Assembly: GCF_900474185.1 (NCBI RefSeq) | Contig: NZ_UCNW01000008.1 | Location: 434,001-498,000, forward strand | Reading direction: 5' to 3' | DNA: 64,000 nucleotides | Source of the DNA: Synechococcus sp. UW69 | GTDB lineage: Bacteria; Cyanobacteriota; Cyanobacteriia; PCC-6307; Cyanobiaceae | In this document: one piece after another, positions 8,648 through 17,963 of the stretch | Layout: every line of letters begins with the position of its first letter | How positions within the stretch are numbered: position 1 is the first letter of the stretch | Notes under the pieces: model-generated | Databases searched by the model: none | What the model was told of the DNA's origin: nothing | Seen by the model: only the letters and a program-made list of their open reading frames with translations | Program-made: the position numbers and the translations under genes

Positions 8648-9691
8648 TCAACGATCGACCAAGGCTCTCAGCAGAGGTTCGGCACCCCAGCGAATGGGAT
8701 CGGTGCAGGGCAAACCCAGAACTTGACTCACCCGATCAATCTCGACCGTTGCCTGATGCTCATCAAGGCGTGCCGTGTTGAGGGCGACGGCAGCCACCTT
8801 GGCTGAAGCGCCTGAATCATCAGGCCGTGCCCAACTGGCTAAGGCCTCTGTGGTGCTCACCAAGGTTGCGAGGTCGGGAAGAGGAATCTGAGGCAACCGA
8901 TCGATGCTCTGCTGGCCGGCCCGATGCACCAACAAGAGGGCGGTTGGCTGAGTTCCCCGCAACAGGGGCAGGGTCGCGGTTGAGGCGGGGTGACACAGCG
9001 AGCCCTGCCCCTCCACAAGCACGAGGCCCTGCTCTGGCAGAGCATCCGCCGCCCGAAGCACCGCCGCCTCCACCGCTCCCGCCGCGTAATCCACCCGAAC
9101 AGCATCAAGGGCAACCCCTTCGCCACTGATCAGAATTCCCGCCTGCCCCGTCCCAACAAATCGCGCGGGAATCCCTGATCGCTGGGCCGCTTCCAGCAGA
9201 GCCAGGCATGCGCTCATCTTGCCCACCGCCATGTCGGTTCCTACTGCCAAAAGGCGTCGACAGGACAGCGCTGCAGCCCCTGCTTGGCCGATACCGAGAG
9301 CCTCCGGCTCCCGTCGGAGATCCCAGATCCAGCGGTTGGGCCAGCAGGCTTCTGCCAATGCCGGATCATTGGCCAGATAGGTATGGAGTCCACTGGCGAG
9401 GTGGAGTCCTGCGCGCAACGCCGCCAGGGCATCGTGGCGAACAGGATCCGGCAGCCGCCCACCAGAGGGAGCCAAGCCAACCACAGCTGCCTCCGGGTGA
9501 TACGGAAGCGCCGCGGCCAAATCCGCCACCACCGGCACGTCTCGCTCGATGCCGGTGACCTGCTGCAGGGGCTGGCCGGCATGGTCTGGATCAATCACCG
9601 CGACGATCGGGCCGGCACGGTGGCGCAGCATGGCCAGCCCGGTCTTGCCGGTGAGACTGGCCAAACCGCCGTGCTGGAGCAGCACCAAGCG
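8648..9691 (-). CDS. dgcN: DgcN-like protein (DUF1611 P-loop family)
   Basis: 347-aa DUF1611 protein. An N-terminal Rossmann-like half (IVAVIDPDHAG, VVGLAPSGGR) precedes a P-loop GTDMAVGKMS near residue 155 and TGQAGILISGEG, VLVEGQGSL. The family is now described as the D-glutamate N-acetyltransferase DgcN, acting with the racemase DgcA; older annotations call it a DUF1611 NAD-dependent epimerase-like protein. ATG 9691 is preferred over ATG 9730 because AGGA lies about nine bases before it. dgcA lies 79 nt upstream on the same strand, and this gene pair is the conserved pairing, so the two assignments support each other. Confidence 0.78.
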   Translation of the reverse strand, partial: RLVLLQHGGLASLTGKTGLAMLRHRAGPIVAVIDPDHAGQPLQQVTGIERDVPVVADLAAALPYHPEAAVVGLAPSGGRLPDPVRHDALAALRAGLHLASGLHTYLANDPALAEACWPNRWIWDLRREPEALGIGQAGAAALSCRRLLAVGTDMAVGKMSACLALLEAAQRSGIPARFVGTGQAGILISGEGVALDAVRVDYAAGAVEAAVLRAADALPEQGLVLVEGQGSLCHPASTATLPLLRGTQPTALLLVHRAGQQSIDRLPQIPLPDLATLVSTTEALASWARPDDSGASAKVAAVALNTARLDEHQATVEIDRVSQVLGLPCTDPIRWGAEPLLRALVDR

Positions 9692-9770
9692 CATCTCTCG
9701 AAATCCTGGCGGCGCCTGAATCCCGCTCATAAAGCTGCTGTGCTTTCACGCACACCGATAGCAGTGCAGC

Positions 9771-10856
9771 TCAAGGCCTGACTGCCGCGGGGCGAATCCC
9801 CAAGCCAGACATCGATGAAGGGTGCAAGCGATCGTCCTGCAGATCCAGACCAGCGAATGGATCGTCAACCAAGTTGAGATGGCTGTCGAGATCGGGCCAA
9901 CGAATCAGGGGCAGCAACTGGGCCGCAGCACCGTTGAGCAGTGAGCTATCGGAATAACAGCCCACCATCAGGTCCAACCCCTTCCGCTGCGCCACCTGGG
10001 CCATCAGCAGAGCCTGACTAAGCCCACCGGTCTTCAGAAGCTTGAGATTCACGCCATCCACCACCGGTGCCAGGCGCAGCAGATCCTCTAGATCCCAGCA
10101 GCTTTCATCCGCCACAAGAGGCATTGGGCAGTGCGGATGCAGTGCCGCGAAGCCCGCCGTATCGCACGCCGGATCCAGATCGGGAGCCAGGGGTTGTTCC
10201 AGCAGAACCACCTGGTGTGTTGCCAGGGGCTCCAGCATCCGCTTGGCCTGATCCACGCTCCAACCGCCGTTGGCATCCACCTGCAGTTCGATCGCTACGC
10301 CCTGCCGCTGGGTTTGGTCCGTGATGGCCTGGGCCACCGCCTCGAGCAGGCTCAGGTCATGGTCCAACCCATCGGGACTGCCCAGTTTGAGCTTCACCCG
10401 CGTTGCCGGCAGCTGCGTCCACCAGCGCGTCAGACGCTCCAGCACGGCAGTCACAGAGGCCAGTCCCAGGGTGACGCTGGTGGCGACCCCGGTCGCTCCA
10501 TCGAGACCCCAGAGGCGCCACAACGGGTGGCCAAGCCGTTGCCCATGCCAGTCCCACAAGGCCAGGTCGATGGCACAACGGGCCGGCGGACTCAAGGGCG
10601 TCAGCAGGGGCTCAAACCGTTGCGGACGGTCGGGATCCAAAGCATCCAATTGCGGCAGCAACGCAAGCAGCTCCTCTTCCACCGCCTCGAGCGCAAAGGC
10701 ACGATGACCGGTCTCGAATCCACCCGTCTCACCGCGACCGATCAGACCATCCCGGTCAAGCGTGAGCTCCAAGCGCACCACAGATGCTGTGGTACCCCTG
10801 CTGATCGTGAGGGGCACAGCCTTGGTGAGCGAAAACCGCCTGAGGGCCCAGCCCAT
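9771..10856 (-). CDS. dgcA: Enolase-superfamily racemase/dipeptide epimerase (DgcA-like)
   Basis: 361-aa enolase-superfamily member of the muconate-lactonising subgroup. A capping N-domain is followed by a TIM barrel with the KxK base (VKLKLG), metal ligands in DANGGW, LEQPLAP and VADES, and the opposing lysine in NLKLLKTGG. Relatives epimerise L-Ala-D/L-Glu dipeptides, while the form paired with DUF1611 is described as N-acetyl-D-glutamate racemase. The pairing with dgcN favours the D-glutamate route; peptidoglycan dipeptide recycling is the alternative. ATG 10856 is chosen, since the upstream TTG at 10880 adds eight weakly conserved residues. Confidence 0.78.
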   Translation of the reverse strand: MGWALRRFSLTKAVPLTISRGTTASVVRLELTLDRDGLIGRGETGGFETGHRAFALEAVEEELLALLPQLDALDPDRPQRFEPLLTPLSPPARCAIDLALWDWHGQRLGHPLWRLWGLDGATGVATSVTLGLASVTAVLERLTRWWTQLPATRVKLKLGSPDGLDHDLSLLEAVAQAITDQTQRQGVAIELQVDANGGWSVDQAKRMLEPLATHQVVLLEQPLAPDLDPACDTAGFAALHPHCPMPLVADESCWDLEDLLRLAPVVDGVNLKLLKTGGLSQALLMAQVAQRKGLDLMVGCYSDSSLLNGAAAQLLPLIRWPDLDSHLNLVDDPFAGLDLQDDRLHPSSMSGLGIRPAAVRP

Positions 10857-10930
10857 CAACACCCGAGCACCAATCCCCAAACTGACACAACACCGCTGTG
10901 ACTCACACTGAGAAGGCTTGAGCTCGAGTC

Positions 10931-12325
10931 TTGGTCGCCTCCGCCCCCCTCGCCACTAACGCCACCGCCCAGCCCCAGCGGGGCAGCTACTGGATCACCA
11001 CTTTCGGCTGCCAAATGAACAAGGCGGATTCCGAACGGATGGCGGGAATCCTGGAGGCCATGGGCTACCGGGAGGCGTCGGCCGAACTGGATGCCGATCT
11101 GGTGCTCTACAACACCTGCACCATCCGGGACAACGCCGAGCAGAAGGTGTACAGCTACCTGGGCAGACAGGCCCAGAGAAAACGCAGCAACCCCAATCTC
11201 ACCCTGGTGGTGGCGGGCTGTGTTGCCCAGCAGGAGGGTGAATCACTGCTGCGGCGGGTGCCGGAGCTGGATCTGGTGATGGGACCGCAGCACGCGAATC
11301 GCCTCGAGACCCTGCTGCTTCAGGTGGACAGCGGCCAGCAGGTGGTCGCCACCGAAGACCACCACATCCTTGAAGACATCACCACGGCCCGCCGGGACAG
11401 CAGCATCTGCGGCTGGGTGAACGTGATCTACGGCTGCAACGAACGCTGCACCTACTGCGTGGTGCCTTCGGTACGAGGCAAAGAACAATCGCGACTGCCC
11501 CAGGCGATCAAGCTGGAAATGGAGGGGCTCGCTGCCCAGGGCTACAGGGAGATCACCCTGCTGGGGCAAAACATCGATGCCTACGGCCGGGATCTGCCGG
11601 GCATCACCCCAGAAGGTCGCCGCCAGCACACCCTCACCGATCTGCTCCATCACGTCCACGACGTGGAGGGCATTGAACGGATCCGCTTTGCCACCAGCCA
11701 TCCGCGCTATTTCACCGAGCGGCTGATCGATGCCTGTGCCGACCTGACCAAGCTCTGTGAGCACTTTCATATTCCCTTCCAGAGCGGCGACAACGACGTT
11801 CTGCAGGCCATGGCCCGGGGCTACACCGTGGAGCGCTACCGGCGGATCATCGACCGCATCCGCGAACGCATGCCCGACGCCTCCCTCAGCGCCGATGTGA
11901 TCGTCGCCTTCCCCGGCGAAACCGATGCGCAATACCGCCGCACCCTCGATCTGATCGAGGAGATCGGCTTCGACCAGGTGAACACGGCGGCCTATTCACC
12001 ACGGCCCAACACCCCCGCCGCCAACTGGGACAACCAGCTGCCGGAGGAGGTGAAGGTGGAACGCCTGCGCGAGATCAATGCCCTGGTTGAACGCTGCGCC
12101 CGCCAGGCCAATGCCCGCTACGAGGGCCGAACCGAAGAAGTGCTGGCGGAAGGCATCAACCCCAAGGACCCATCGCAACTCATGGGGCGAACCCGGACCA
12201 ATCGCCTGACCTTCTTCAGTGCCACCGGACCGGATGGTCACGTCTATGGAGCCGGCGATCTTGTGCAAGTACGCATTGATGCCGTTCGCTCCTTTTCACT
12301 CAGCGGTAGCCCCCTGCCCCGCTGA
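10931..12325 (+). CDS. miaB: tRNA-2-methylthio-N6-dimethylallyladenosine synthase
   Basis: Radical-SAM methylthiotransferase acting on A37 of tRNAs that read U-starting codons. Three domains are evident: the N-terminal UPF0004 domain with cluster ligands Cys27 (FGCQMN), Cys63 (NTCTIR) and Cys97 (AGCVAQ); the radical-SAM core with CNERCTYC (Cys169, 173, 176); and a C-terminal TRAM domain ending near [14 protein letters not shown]. At 464 aa it is full length. The start appears to be TTG 10931; no ATG precedes the conserved [11 protein letters not shown]. The gene is divergent from dgcA with about 75 nt between them. Confidence 0.95.
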   Translation: MVASAPLATNATAQPQRGSYWITTFGCQMNKADSERMAGILEAMGYREASAELDADLVLYNTCTIRDNAEQKVYSYLGRQAQRKRSNPNLTLVVAGCVAQQEGESLLRRVPELDLVMGPQHANRLETLLLQVDSGQQVVATEDHHILEDITTARRDSSICGWVNVIYGCNERCTYCVVPSVRGKEQSRLPQAIKLEMEGLAAQGYREITLLGQNIDAYGRDLPGITPEGRRQHTLTDLLHHVHDVEGIERIRFATSHPRYFTERLIDACADLTKLCEHFHIPFQSGDNDVLQAMARGYTVERYRRIIDRIRERMPDASLSADVIVAFPGETDAQYRRTLDLIEEIGFDQVNTAAYSPRPNTPAANWDNQLPEEVKVERLREINALVERCARQANARYEGRTEEVLAEGINPKDPSQLMGRTRTNRLTFFSATGPDGHVYGAGDLVQVRIDAVRSFSLSGSPLPR

Positions 12326-12376
12326 GCTCAACGCTGATACCTTTGGCGCTCCCACTGCTCAGGGGTCGCAGCAGCC

Positions 12377-13429
12377 ATGCCGTCCAGTCCCATCACGGTC
12401 GGGCTCGTCTTTGGAGGCCGCTCTGGAGAACACGACGTGTCAATCCGATCTGCGGCGACCGTCGTTCGCGGCCTGCGCAGCGGACGGAACACAGATCGCT
12501 ATGTCGTCCAGGCGATTTATATCGACCGTGATGGGCGCTGGTGGGGAACGGATCTCGCCGAGACGACCCTGGCCTCCGAAACCGCTCCGGAGCTCACACC
12601 GCCGCTGCCTCCCTCAGGATTCCAAGGATTCCCTGAGGGTTGCGATGCGGTCGACATCTGGTATCCGGTCCTGCATGGTCCCAATGGAGAGGACGGCACC
12701 ATTCAGGGGTTGTTCCAGCTGACCGGCAAACCCTTCGTGGGTGCCGGAGTTCTTGGCTCAGCAGTGAGCATGGACAAACAAGCGATGAAGTCCGCTTTCG
12801 CCAGCGCCGGGCTGTCTCAAGTGCCCTACGTGTCGCTGCTGGCTTCCGAACTCGAGGAGCCCAACAGCCGATCCGCTCTCCTGGATCGGATCGAAACAGA
12901 ACTGAATTACCCCTGCTTCGTGAAGCCCGCCAATCTTGGTTCCTCTGTGGGCATCAGCAAGGTCCGTTCGCGCCAGGAACTAGAGGCTGGCCTCAACCAG
13001 GCAGCAGCGCTCGACCCAAGGCTGGTGGTGGAGCAGGGCGTCAACGCCAGGGAAGTGGAATGCGCCGTGCTGGGGGGGCGCACGCTCGAGGCGTCGGTGG
13101 TCGGCGAGGTTCGTTTTGATGCGGACTGGTACGACTACGACACGAAATACACCGCTGGGCGCAGCACCACGTTGATCCCAGCTCCCCTGCCCGATCAAGT
13201 GAGTGTCCGCATCCGTGCTCAGGCCTTGCAGGCTTGCGCTGCCGTTGGCGTCAACGGGATGGGTCGGGTGGATTTCTTCTACGACGACAGCACCGATCAG
13301 CTCTGGATCAACGAAATCAACACCCTGCCCGGCTTCACGGCGCAAAGCATGTTCCCCATGCTCTGGGCGGCCAGTGGCGTAACACTCGACCAGTTGGTTC
13401 ACCAACTGATCCAAACAGCAGGAGAATGA
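12377..13429 (+). CDS. ddl: D-alanine--D-alanine ligase
   Basis: ATP-grasp enzyme making D-Ala-D-Ala for peptidoglycan. Motifs: [16 protein letters not shown] at the N-terminus, [11 protein letters not shown], the ATP-grasp loop [31 protein letters not shown] and the metal/carboxylate segment [12 protein letters not shown]. Its 350-aa length is usual. It begins a run of wall and division genes (ddl, hypothetical, ftsQ, ftsZ) that share strand and short spacing, the standard cyanobacterial arrangement. The tyrosine of the D-Ala-D-Lac type is not assessed. Confidence 0.95.
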   Translation: MPSSPITVGLVFGGRSGEHDVSIRSAATVVRGLRSGRNTDRYVVQAIYIDRDGRWWGTDLAETTLASETAPELTPPLPPSGFQGFPEGCDAVDIWYPVLHGPNGEDGTIQGLFQLTGKPFVGAGVLGSAVSMDKQAMKSAFASAGLSQVPYVSLLASELEEPNSRSALLDRIETELNYPCFVKPANLGSSVGISKVRSRQELEAGLNQAAALDPRLVVEQGVNAREVECAVLGGRTLEASVVGEVRFDADWYDYDTKYTAGRSTTLIPAPLPDQVSVRIRAQALQACAAVGVNGMGRVDFFYDDSTDQLWINEINTLPGFTAQSMFPMLWAASGVTLDQLVHQLIQTAGE

Positions 13430-13452
13430 ACGCAGCGTCCTTCGCCTGACCC

Positions 13453-13863
13453 ATGAGCCACGGACTGCTCTGGTTTCCTCTATTGCTGGCCTTTGTGCTG
13501 CTGGCCTCGCTTGGATGGCTGGAACGGCGGCGCCAAAACCTGTTTCGTGCCTGGGCCGAAGGCTCGGAACTGGCCAAGCTCGACGGATGCGGTGGTGCCC
13601 GACTGAAAGACGGGGAACTGCACTGGAGCAGCTTTGAGGCTGGCAAGTTTCAGGATCAGGGCTCGTTTGATGTCTGCCGGCTCGAGCTTGTGGAACTTAT
13701 GTCACTTGCCTCCGGTGATGCCCCCCTGACGGATGAATCCCAGGGGCGCTGTCGGCTGCGACTCATCGGCAAAGGCCTGCAGATGGATGTTCCCTTCTCC
13801 GACGCCGACCGCGCTCGCAGCTGGGGTGAGCAATTAATGGCCCGGGCCCGGTGCGACCTTTGA
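13453..13863 (+). CDS. Membrane-anchored hypothetical protein between ddl and ftsQ
   Basis: 136 aa; function not recognised. A single N-terminal transmembrane segment (residues about 5-22) is followed by a basic stretch LERRRQ and a soluble domain that looks beta-rich (ARLKDGELHWSSFEAGKF, GRCRLRLIGKGLQMDV). It sits 23 nt after ddl, and its 3' end overlaps the GTG start of ftsQ by 13 bases, so it is translated with the division genes. A role in the envelope or divisome is suggested by position only. Confidence 0.75.
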   Translation: MSHGLLWFPLLLAFVLLASLGWLERRRQNLFRAWAEGSELAKLDGCGGARLKDGELHWSSFEAGKFQDQGSFDVCRLELVELMSLASGDAPLTDESQGRCRLRLIGKGLQMDVPFSDADRARSWGEQLMARARCDL

Positions 13864-14696
13864 GCCGGGTCATCAGCAAACACAAAGCATCTGAACGGCC
13901 CATCTCAGCCCAGATGGCCCGTCGCAGGGAATTGCGCCGTCAACGGCGCCTGAGCCTTTTGGTTCAGTTTTGGCGCCTCGTGGCCATGCTTGTTCTGAGC
14001 GGAGGATTCGCTTGGATCCTGCTGCGCCATGGCTGGACCCTGCCTGGCCCTGAGGCGGTGATCCTGAAGGGTGGCGCTGCCCTTGAGACGGACCAAGTCG
14101 TCGAGGCGGCCAATCTGCGCTTTCCCCAACCCCTACTGGAGGTCAGTCCCAGGACGCTTGAACAAGAGCTGATTCGTTCCCTGCCGGTGCGCAGCGCTCA
14201 GGTGGAGCGCCAGATGCTGCCCGCTCGCCTCATCGTCAACCTGAAGCCACAGATCCCAATCGCCCAGGCTGTGCGTCAGGGTCCCGCTGGGCGGGAACGA
14301 GGCTTGTTAGATGCCAAAGGGCAGTGGATGAGCCTGAATGACGCATCACCGCAGCCGCTCACAAAAATCTTGGTGCGCGGTTGGAACGAACAGCAACGCG
14401 GCTATGTCGCTGAGCTGCTGCAACAACGGGATCGCTTCGAGGGGATGCTGAAAAGCATCGTGGTGCACCCCGACGGAGACATCAGCCTTGTCACAACGAG
14501 CCTGGGCAGGATTGATCTCGGAGGCGAACCATCCCTGCTCAACACCCAGATCGAGACGATCATCCACCTCAACAACACGTTGCCGGAGCATCTACGCCAA
14601 GCCCGGAAAAGCAGTCTTGATCTCAGCGATCCCGACCGTCCGGAACTGCAGTTAGCGAATCCACCCGCCCCCCAGAACGCCAAGTCGCAACCCTGA
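13851..14696 (+). CDS. ftsQ: Cell-division protein FtsQ (POTRA domain)
   Basis: 281-aa bitopic membrane protein. A basic cytoplasmic tail (ARRRELRRQRRL) precedes one membrane helix near residues 38-58. A POTRA-like domain follows, starting ILKGGAALETDQVVEAANLR with the FP-LLEVSPRTLEQELI helix, and then the FtsQ beta domain. Cyanobacterial FtsQ/DivIB divisome proteins have this layout; they link FtsZ-side and septal synthesis proteins. The GTG start overlaps the preceding gene. The C-terminal tail is proline-rich and poorly conserved. ftsZ begins 117 nt downstream. Confidence 0.88.
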   Translation: MRPLSRVISKHKASERPISAQMARRRELRRQRRLSLLVQFWRLVAMLVLSGGFAWILLRHGWTLPGPEAVILKGGAALETDQVVEAANLRFPQPLLEVSPRTLEQELIRSLPVRSAQVERQMLPARLIVNLKPQIPIAQAVRQGPAGRERGLLDAKGQWMSLNDASPQPLTKILVRGWNEQQRGYVAELLQQRDRFEGMLKSIVVHPDGDISLVTTSLGRIDLGGEPSLLNTQIETIIHLNNTLPEHLRQARKSSLDLSDPDRPELQLANPPAPQNAKSQP

Positions 14697-14813
14697 GACC
14701 AGAGCGTTGAAAATCTGGAGACCACAACCTCAGCGCCTGGTTTGTGATCTGTTGAAGCCAGGACAGGGCTTCAGGGACATAATGCAACGCAACCAACTGG
14801 TTCAGCCTCGACG

Positions 14814-15923
14814 ATGGAGATGGTGAGCGGCTCAGGGTCTTACACGGCAGCTGGAATCCAGCCCAGCCAATCCGCCCGCATCGAGGTCATTGGCGTTGGT
14901 GGGGGCGGCAGCAATGCTGTCAACCGCATGATCCTCAGCGATCTTGAGGGCGTTGGCTATCGCGTTCTGAACACGGATGCCCAGGCTCTGATCCAATCCC
15001 AGGCCCAGCAACGGCTACAGCTCGGGCAAACTCTGACCCGGGGACTCGGCGCCGGAGGCAACCCCACCATCGGTCAGAAGGCAGCCGAAGAATCCCGCAC
15101 TGATCTGCACGACGCACTGCAGGGAGCTGATCTGGTGTTCATCGCCGCAGGTATGGGCGGTGGAACCGGAACTGGAGCCGCACCTGTGGTGGCTGAGGTA
15201 GCCCGGGAAGTCGGGGCTCTCACCGTTGGCATCGTGACCAAGCCATTCAGTTTCGAGGGCCGCCGTCGCATGCGTCAGGCCGACGAAGGAATCACTCGAT
15301 TGGCCGAGCATGTGGACACCCTGATCGTGATTCCCAATGACCGGCTGCGGGAGGCCATCGGCGGAGCACCTCTTCAAGAGGCATTCCGCAGTGCAGATGA
15401 TGTCCTGCGCATGGGCGTCAAAGGCATCAGTGACATCATCACGTGCCCCGGCCTGGTGAATGTTGACTTCGCGGACGTTCGCTCCGTGATGACCGAAGCA
15501 GGTACAGCACTGCTGGGCATCGGCATCGGTTCTGGCCGGTCCAGAGCCGTGGAGGCAGCCCAGGCTGCGATCGCAAGTCCACTGCTGGAAACAGAGCGCA
15601 TCGATGGGGCCAAAGGCTGTGTGATCAACATCAGCGGCGGCAAGGACATGACCCTGGAGGACATGACCACCGCTTCAGAAGTCATCTACGACGTCGTTGA
15701 TCCGGAGGCGAACATCATCGTGGGCGCCGTGGTGGATGAAGCGCTCGAAGGAGAGATTCACGTCACGGTGATCGCCACAGGATTCGATAACAAGCAGCCC
15801 TACCGCAGTGAGCGCAGCCGCTCCATGCCTGCCATGGCGACCCAAGCGGAACCTGAAGAGAACGGCGCCAGAATCCCTGAATTCCTGCGTCGCCGTCAGC
15901 AGCAGAACAACAGCTCCGATTGA
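14814..15923 (+). CDS. ftsZ: Cell-division GTPase FtsZ
   Basis: Tubulin-like GTPase that forms the Z ring. Motifs: [13 protein letters not shown] near residues 27-39, the GGGTGTG tubulin signature at 115-121, the [12 protein letters not shown]7 loop that completes the GTPase of the next subunit, and a C-terminal [14 protein letters not shown] segment that binds FtsA-like or SepF-like partners. The 369-aa length is normal for cyanobacteria. It has 117 nt of its own leader after ftsQ, room for a separate promoter. Transcription converges on the SRP RNA gene. Confidence 0.97.
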   Translation: MEMVSGSGSYTAAGIQPSQSARIEVIGVGGGGSNAVNRMILSDLEGVGYRVLNTDAQALIQSQAQQRLQLGQTLTRGLGAGGNPTIGQKAAEESRTDLHDALQGADLVFIAAGMGGGTGTGAAPVVAEVAREVGALTVGIVTKPFSFEGRRRMRQADEGITRLAEHVDTLIVIPNDRLREAIGGAPLQEAFRSADDVLRMGVKGISDIITCPGLVNVDFADVRSVMTEAGTALLGIGIGSGRSRAVEAAQAAIASPLLETERIDGAKGCVINISGGKDMTLEDMTTASEVIYDVVDPEANIIVGAVVDEALEGEIHVTVIATGFDNKQPYRSERSRSMPAMATQAEPEENGARIPEFLRRRQQQNNSSD

Positions 15924-15965
15924 AAGTCCTGAGGAATCTGACTCTCAATCGAGCGGTCTGAAAGT

Positions 15966-16058
15966 GGTGACCCGGAATCCACGCCTGCCCTGAGCATCCC
16001 GTGTGGCTGCTCCCTTCCGGTTCTGACCAGATTTGGGCGTCGGAGCCGCATGGGTCCG
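15966..16058 (-). ncRNA. ffs: Signal recognition particle RNA (4.5S, small bacterial type)
   Basis: On the minus strand the segment reads through the SRP Alu-less hairpin. The universally conserved apical region is seen as GGTCAGAACCGGAAGGGAG followed by CAGCC, with the GGAA tetraloop and the Ffh-binding asymmetric loop. The ends close by GACCC (16052-16056) with GGGTC (15969-15973), and an inner helix pairs CTCC/GACGCC with GGCGT/GGA. About 93 nt, as expected for bacterial SRP RNA. The exact ends are estimated from the pairing. It lies between ftsZ and panB. Confidence 0.88.
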
Positions 16059-16105
16059 AGTCGGCAGAATGCTAGCAATGAGCCCCCGAGGGGTTCTGAA
16101 GCTGC

Positions 16106-16915
16106 ATGCGTCCTTCTGATCTGACCCGCTTCAAGCAGAAGGGCCACCCCATCGCCGTGCTCACTGCATGGGACAGCCTCTCTGCGTCTCTCGCAGAAGC
16201 AGCCGGTGCCGATGTGGTGCTGATTGGCGATTCACTGGCCATGGTGGCGCTAGGCCATGCCACAACACTCCCTGTGAGCCTGGATCAGATGCTCCATCAC
16301 ACGCAGGCGGTGGCGCGGGGATTGACAGCCATGCCGGCCGATCAACCCCTGCTGGTCTGCGACCTCCCCTTTCTCAGCTACCAGTGCGGCGAAGACCGTG
16401 CCGTGGCGGCTGCAGGCCGACTCCTGAAGGAGTCCAGTGCTGCCGCAGTGAAGCTGGAGGGGGCGGAGCCTGAGGTCGTGACCGTGATCGACCGACTGGT
16501 GCGGATGGGCATTCCCGTGATGGGGCACCTTGGCCTCACCCCACAGGCCGTGCATCGTCTGGGCTATCGCCGTCAGGCCACGGATGCCATCAGCCAAGAG
16601 CGCCTGCTGGATCAGGCGCGAACTCTGGAACAGAAGGGCTGCTTCTCTCTGGTGCTGGAACATGTCCCGTCGGAGCTGGCGAGCAAGGTGCAACAAGCCC
16701 TGAGCATTCCCGTGATCGGCATCGGAGCCGGTGAGAGCTGCGATGGCCAGGTGCGCGTCACGGCAGACCTGCTGGGCCTAACAACAAAACAACCTCCGTT
16801 CAGTCCGGCCCTTGTGGATGGGCGCCAACTGTTCATTGAGGCGTTGAAGGGGTGGGTCAACCAGACCCGGAACCAAACTCCACCCATCACAGGAAACACC
16901 CATGACAATCAATAA
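16106..16915 (+). CDS. panB: 3-methyl-2-oxobutanoate hydroxymethyltransferase
   Basis: First enzyme of pantothenate synthesis; transfers a hydroxymethyl group from methylene-THF to alpha-ketoisovalerate. It is a (beta/alpha)8 barrel of 269 aa with the expected motifs: [24 protein letters not shown] with Mg ligand Asp, [37 protein letters not shown], the catalytic glutamate in VLEHVP, and [13 protein letters not shown]. It is slightly longer at the C-terminus than most homologues, with a polar tail ending GNTHDNQ. A small gene overlaps its 3' end. Confidence 0.95.
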   Translation: MRPSDLTRFKQKGHPIAVLTAWDSLSASLAEAAGADVVLIGDSLAMVALGHATTLPVSLDQMLHHTQAVARGLTAMPADQPLLVCDLPFLSYQCGEDRAVAAAGRLLKESSAAAVKLEGAEPEVVTVIDRLVRMGIPVMGHLGLTPQAVHRLGYRRQATDAISQERLLDQARTLEQKGCFSLVLEHVPSELASKVQQALSIPVIGIGAGESCDGQVRVTADLLGLTTKQPPFSPALVDGRQLFIEALKGWVNQTRNQTPPITGNTHDNQ

Positions 16916-17009
16916 TTCCAATCAGAGCCTAAAAGCACTGCGCCACAACGGCTTCGACTCAACGGCTTCGACTGATGCGAAGCCTGGAGATGAGTGGCTA
17001 AGTGATTAA
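16902..17009 (+). CDS. Possible 35-aa small protein overlapping panB end
   Basis: An ATG lies seven bases after a good AGGA Shine-Dalgarno sequence and opens a 35-codon frame beginning [20 protein letters not shown] and ending GDEWLSD. It overlaps the panB stop by 14 nt in another frame. Function unknown; it is hydrophilic with no membrane segment. The well-placed ribosome site is the main evidence. The inner tandem 14-bp duplication keeps no frame (14 is not a multiple of three), which weakens the case for conserved coding. Confidence 0.4.
   Translation: MTINNSNQSLKALRHNGFDSTASTDAKPGDEWLSD
16946..16973. repeat. Tandem duplication of a 14-bp unit
   Basis: CAACGGCTTCGACT occurs twice head to tail with no mismatch. 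It lies inside the possible 35-aa gene and may be a recent slippage product. Confidence 0.85.
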
Positions 17010-17194
17010 AAGAATCGATCCGGTTGCAAGTGAGCTACAAACGAGACATTCGTTCAGCTTCAGTACCTCTAGCCGGCTGTGGTGGTGCCGCACCGATGGT
17101 GAAATACAGGGCTGACGCCGTTGTGGACTAATTGATGCCAGCAAGAACGTCAGGGGTTTTCAGCCCAGGAAGGATCAGTCTGTGGGCTGATACT

Positions 17195-17305
17195 TCAGAT
17201 GATCTCTTTACGGCCAGCCTTGATTTTCTGCCTGGCTGTAAGCAGGCCATAGACGAGCAACCCGAGAAGAGCGATGTTCATGCCAATGAAAAACATCATG
17301 TCCAT
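17195..17305 (-). CDS. Small single-span membrane protein (36 aa)
   Basis: A minus-strand ATG opens a 36-codon frame starting MDMMFFIGMN. One hydrophobic helix (IALLGLLVYGLL) is followed by a positively charged tail (ARQKIKAGRKEII). This is the pattern of tiny cyanobacterial thylakoid or photosystem-type membrane peptides, although it matches no named one that I recognise. A purine-rich AAGGA lies about 17 nt before the start, somewhat far; a start at the second or third Met would bring it no closer. The gene stands alone in a gene-poor stretch. Charge bias places the C-terminal tail in the cytoplasm. Confidence 0.55.
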   Translation of the reverse strand: MDMMFFIGMNIALLGLLVYGLLTARQKIKAGRKEII

Positions 17306-17659
17306 GATCTTGTGGCAACTTGTTCCTTGATAGGCAGGACATGCAAGCCGGCCTATCCGTCAGAAGACTCATTTCAACCCCTGGATCGCCATTGACGGTT
17401 GAGGCATCCACCAGTCCCCCTGCTCAACATGAGCGCCGCCAACGATCAAGAAGTGCCGGCGACGGACGCGGAAGAAGAGGGCTGCAAGCTTGACGACGAG
17501 GTTGCTGGGATCCACGAACACCGAACCCCTTGGTACGCCCATACAAACAGCCACGACTCATGGGGCCGGTGGCAACGGTCATCCGTACCTCCGTTGCCTG
17601 CTCTCGATTTTTAAGATCCAAGGGTCTGACAGCTGAGCTGCAACCAGACAGTTGAACTA
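17306..17659. other. Gene-poor interval without a confident gene
   Basis: Between the 36-aa membrane gene and the terminator at 17660. A 61-codon minus-strand frame (17369-17554) has an amphipathic middle but no ribosome site and no recognisable family, and longer frames on both strands look incidental. No repeat or RNA family is recognised. The terminator at its right end implies that a plus-strand transcript crosses the interval. Confidence 0.4.
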
Positions 17660-17692
17660 TCTCTGGTTCTGAGGGGTTCCGGAGATTTTTTA
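17660..17692 (+). terminator. Intrinsic terminator
   Basis: TCTCTGG pairs with CCGGAGA (one T-G wobble) around a 12-nt loop and is followed directly by TTTTTTAT. It ends a plus-strand transcript whose gene is not evident, since no clear plus-strand gene lies just upstream. It sits 12 nt before the 52-aa gene. Confidence 0.65.
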
Positions 17693-17703
17693 TTTGCTTC
17701 CCC

Positions 17704-17862
17704 ATGGATCAAGCTGAAATCAACAATTGGATCTCCATCGCTGAGAGCATGGAAGCCAAGGGCGATACGGAGAGCTGGTTTTACCTTCGCGCTCGCGCAA
17801 TTGCTGACGGGAAGGCGGATCCCATGCCCAATATTTCAGAGTTGATGAGTGATCCTTCTTGA
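17704..17862 (+). CDS. Small hypothetical protein (52 aa)
   Basis: A 52-codon frame starting MDQAEINNWISIAESMEAKG and ending SELMSDPS. The composition is acidic and helix-prone, with an aromatic pair WFYLRARA in the middle. No family is recognised. Coding is suggested by a balanced residue make-up and by position just after a terminator, though no strong Shine-Dalgarno is seen in the C-rich leader. It could be a conserved picocyanobacterial small protein. Confidence 0.55.
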   Translation: MDQAEINNWISIAESMEAKGDTESWFYLRARAIADGKADPMPNISELMSDPS

Positions 17863-17963
17863 TCTGCCTGACCAGATGATGCACTGCAACGCCAGGCAAA
17901 AGATGTGCACTCGTCGAAATTTTTCTTTAGTGGAACCAACTCTCGTTGATCTCTACCTGATTA

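Noticed and set aside
15896-16147. 83-codon minus-strand frame between ftsZ and panB
   Set aside because: Coincides with the SRP RNA gene, which explains the conserved-looking sequence.
17132-17395. 87-codon plus-strand frame
   Set aside because: Antisense to the small membrane peptide, with His-rich residues arising from the opposite strand; no ribosome site.
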